A DNA stretch of 13,992 bases from Clostridia bacterium. GTDB lineage: Bacteria; Bacillota_A; Clostridia; Christensenellales; Borkfalkiaceae. A program made the translations under genes and the position numbers. Location of the stretch: positions 1 to 13,992 of the forward strand of contig JAFTQY010000029.1 in the NCBI GenBank assembly GCA_017462505.1. The letters run 5' to 3'. This document shows positions 12,569-13,992 of the stretch, in pieces. The notes beneath the pieces were generated by a model, which searched no databases, was not told the DNA's origin, and was given only the letters and a program-made list of their open reading frames with translations. Position 1 is the first letter of the stretch; the number at the start of each line of letters is the position of its first letter.

Positions 12569-13992
12569 ATGGCAGACACCTATCTTGAGTACGACTATTT
12601 ACCAGAGAAAAAGCAAAGACGTCGCGCACTGAGAAAACGTCCCCGTTGGCCTTTCGTGCTGCTCGGCTTTTTTATTGGTTTCATTACTCTGCCCGCGCTG
12701 ATCGCCCTTAGCGTTTTCCTGATCGTCAGCCGTCCCGTTGAAAAGACGGTAAACACGATCGATAAGATGACGAACGTAGGCTTATACGAAAAGCTGTTTG
12801 GGAGCGACGATAAAGTCGGTGTTTTGGACGATCGCTACGGCGAAATGTCCTTAACGGAAGCACTGAACGATATTATTAAAATAGCCGAAAAAGGCAGTGA
12901 ACTCACCTTTGAGGACCTGAGCGCGATCTCGCCGCAGGTGGAACAGTCGATCGATAAATTGATCGAATCGGCGGAAGAAAAGAGCATTATCCTCGACAAA
13001 GTCGAGGTGATGACCACGCCCTTGAACCAGTTCTCCGACCTGCTTATGGACGAGGTCAAGGAAGTTGAGCTCGGCGAGGTTTTGCTTGCCACGAAATCGG
13101 ATATTTTCGACGACGGTCAAACGGGCGCGATCCTGAAAAACCTGTTCTTCGGTAAAGCGGGCGTAAACTATACGGTAATTGAGGGCAAGATCAAAATGCT
13201 CCCGATCTCCTACGTTTATAACAACGAAAACGACACGTTTGCATGCGTGGACGAAACCGTTTACACCAAAAACGGCGAAGTTTGGACGACGGAAAACAGC
13301 GATAATTATATTGCCGTTTTAGGTGAGAGCTTTGCGCTGTATTCTTCCTACGGCGACGTTATTTATCAGTTGCAGTCCAGCCAAGAAAAGAGCCTTGCAA
13401 AATACACGGCGGTTACGGTAAACGCCGAGGGCTTGATCGAAGAGGTAAAACAAAAATCCCTTGCGCTGGGCGCGTTTATGGGCAAAAACAGCGACCCTAT
13501 GGAAATCGTCGGCAAGCTGGAACTGGGTACGCTCCTTGGTATCACGACGAAAGCTCAGGCGGAAGACGACGGCAATAAAATGCTCGTTTCGCTTGCATAC
13601 GGCGCGTACGACGTAGACTTTGAATACGACGGCGAAAGCGACGACAGCCGCATTATTTATAAGGACGGCGGTAAGGCGTTCACCACGCTTGGCGATTTGA
13701 TGAGCTCCCCCGATCAGGTTCTTAACGGCATGCAGCTCGGTTCGCTCCTTGGCATCACCACCAAAACGGACGCAGAAAAAGATAGCAACGCTATGCTCGT
13801 TGCCCTTGCCTACGGTACGTACGGCGTGGACTTTGAATACGACGCAAACGATAACATTATCGCAAAAGACGGCGGCAAAGCGTTCACCACGCTTGGCGAT
13901 TTGATCAATTCCCCCGACGAAATTTTGAACGGTATTCAGCTTGGTTCGCTCCTTGGCATCACCACCAAAACAGGCGCGGAAAAGGACGGCAA
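12569..13992 (+). CDS. Membrane-anchored tandem-repeat protein of unknown function (3' end cut by the window)
   Basis: 474 codons are visible and the frame is open at the edge. A basic cytoplasmic N-terminus (QRRRALRKRPRW, 16-27) precedes one hydrophobic helix (28-53), a signal-anchor layout that puts the rest outside the cell. Residues about 54-317 are mixed helical and strand segments rich in Asp, Glu and Lys. From residue 319 the protein consists of repeats of 68-71 residues: LGxLLGITTK, an acidic turn, a hydrophobic helix ending LAYG, VDFEYD, KDGGKAFTTLGDL and SPDxxLNG. A divergent earlier unit starts at L168 (LGEVLLATKSD). AGGAG lies 10 bases before the ATG. Only one cysteine is seen. 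I do not recognise the family; a surface, adhesion or envelope-spanning role is a guess. Confidence 0.85.
   Translation, partial: MADTYLEYDYLPEKKQRRRALRKRPRWPFVLLGFFIGFITLPALIALSVFLIVSRPVEKTVNTIDKMTNVGLYEKLFGSDDKVGVLDDRYGEMSLTEALNDIIKIAEKGSELTFEDLSAISPQVEQSIDKLIESAEEKSIILDKVEVMTTPLNQFSDLLMDEVKEVELGEVLLATKSDIFDDGQTGAILKNLFFGKAGVNYTVIEGKIKMLPISYVYNNENDTFACVDETVYTKNGEVWTTENSDNYIAVLGESFALYSSYGDVIYQLQSSQEKSLAKYTAVTVNAEGLIEEVKQKSLALGAFMGKNSDPMEIVGKLELGTLLGITTKAQAEDDGNKMLVSLAYGAYDVDFEYDGESDDSRIIYKDGGKAFTTLGDLMSSPDQVLNGMQLGSLLGITTKTDAEKDSNAMLVALAYGTYGVDFEYDANDNIIAKDGGKAFTTLGDLINSPDEILNGIQLGSLLGITTKTGAEKDG
13523..13992 (+). repeat. Coding tandem repeats, about 204-213 bases per unit
   Basis: Three in-phase units begin at 13523, 13736 and 13940, so the periods are 213 bases (71 codons) and 204 bases (68 codons); the third is cut by the window. 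The length difference is three codons in the loop between VDFEYD and KDGG. Units 2 and 3 share long identical DNA stretches, such as the GGTTCGCTCCTTGGCATCAC that opens each, and unit 1 is slightly more diverged, which points to recent duplication toward the 3' end. Confidence 0.9.

Noticed and set aside
12835..13120. Minus-strand frames of 85 and 89 codons antisense to the repeat protein.
   Set aside because: The plus-strand frame is open for 474 codons with a promoter, ribosome binding site and repeats; these are shadows.

Overview
The window looks like chromosomal DNA from a low- to mid-GC Firmicute of the Clostridia type, probably an uncultured anaerobe. The evidence is the family content (Mini-RNase III, a SigH-type sigma factor, a CwlD-type amidase, RsfS, a NadD-YqeK fusion, RecX), strong AGGAG-type ribosome binding sites, and SigA-like promoters with 17-base spacers. 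A SigH-type factor next to a CwlD-type amidase fits a sporulating ancestry, but neither proves that the host sporulates. I see no rRNA, tRNA, CRISPR array, transposase, integrase or phage gene.

Layout. (1) 4047 down to 1, minus strand: one tight operon mrnC - rlmB - sigH - dnaX - ybaB - recR (recR runs off the left edge), driven by a promoter at 4019-4047. It joins an RNA-processing and sigma-factor block to the usual dnaX-ybaB-recR replication and repair block. (2) 4139-4846, minus: a CwlD-like amidase that appears to stand alone. (3) 4955-5860, minus: a DeoC-fold protein that seems to have lost all three catalytic positions of the aldolase, followed by a strong terminator. (4) 5991-6296, plus: a small membrane protein whose 3' end also encodes an intrinsic terminator reading the other way. 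(5) 7992 down to 6235, minus: promoter, nadD-yqeK fusion, rsfS and two terminators. (6) 8029-8781, plus: an unrecognised four-helix membrane protein, convergent with nnr and sharing a TTAA in which both genes stop. (7) 11697 down to 8778, minus: promoter, recX, birA, nnr. (8) 11760-12367, plus: promoter, an operator-like palindrome and an Apt-like phosphoribosyltransferase. (9) 12368-12568: an AT-rich intergenic region with an unusual nested inverted-repeat structure and a promoter. (10) 12569 to the right edge, plus: a membrane-anchored, probably extracellular protein built from tandem repeats of about 70 residues, cut by the window end.

Most genes are housekeeping: DNA replication and repair (dnaX, ybaB, recR, recX), ribosome maturation and silencing (mrnC, rlmB, rsfS), NAD synthesis and NAD(P)HX repair (nadD, nnr), biotin attachment (birA) and wall remodelling (cwlD). 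The least explained parts are the DeoC-like pseudoenzyme, the repeat protein with the structured RNA region before it, the two small membrane proteins, and a 17-base palindrome occurring twice. I do not see a multi-gene defence or mobile system. All functional calls rest on motif recognition by eye; no database search was run.
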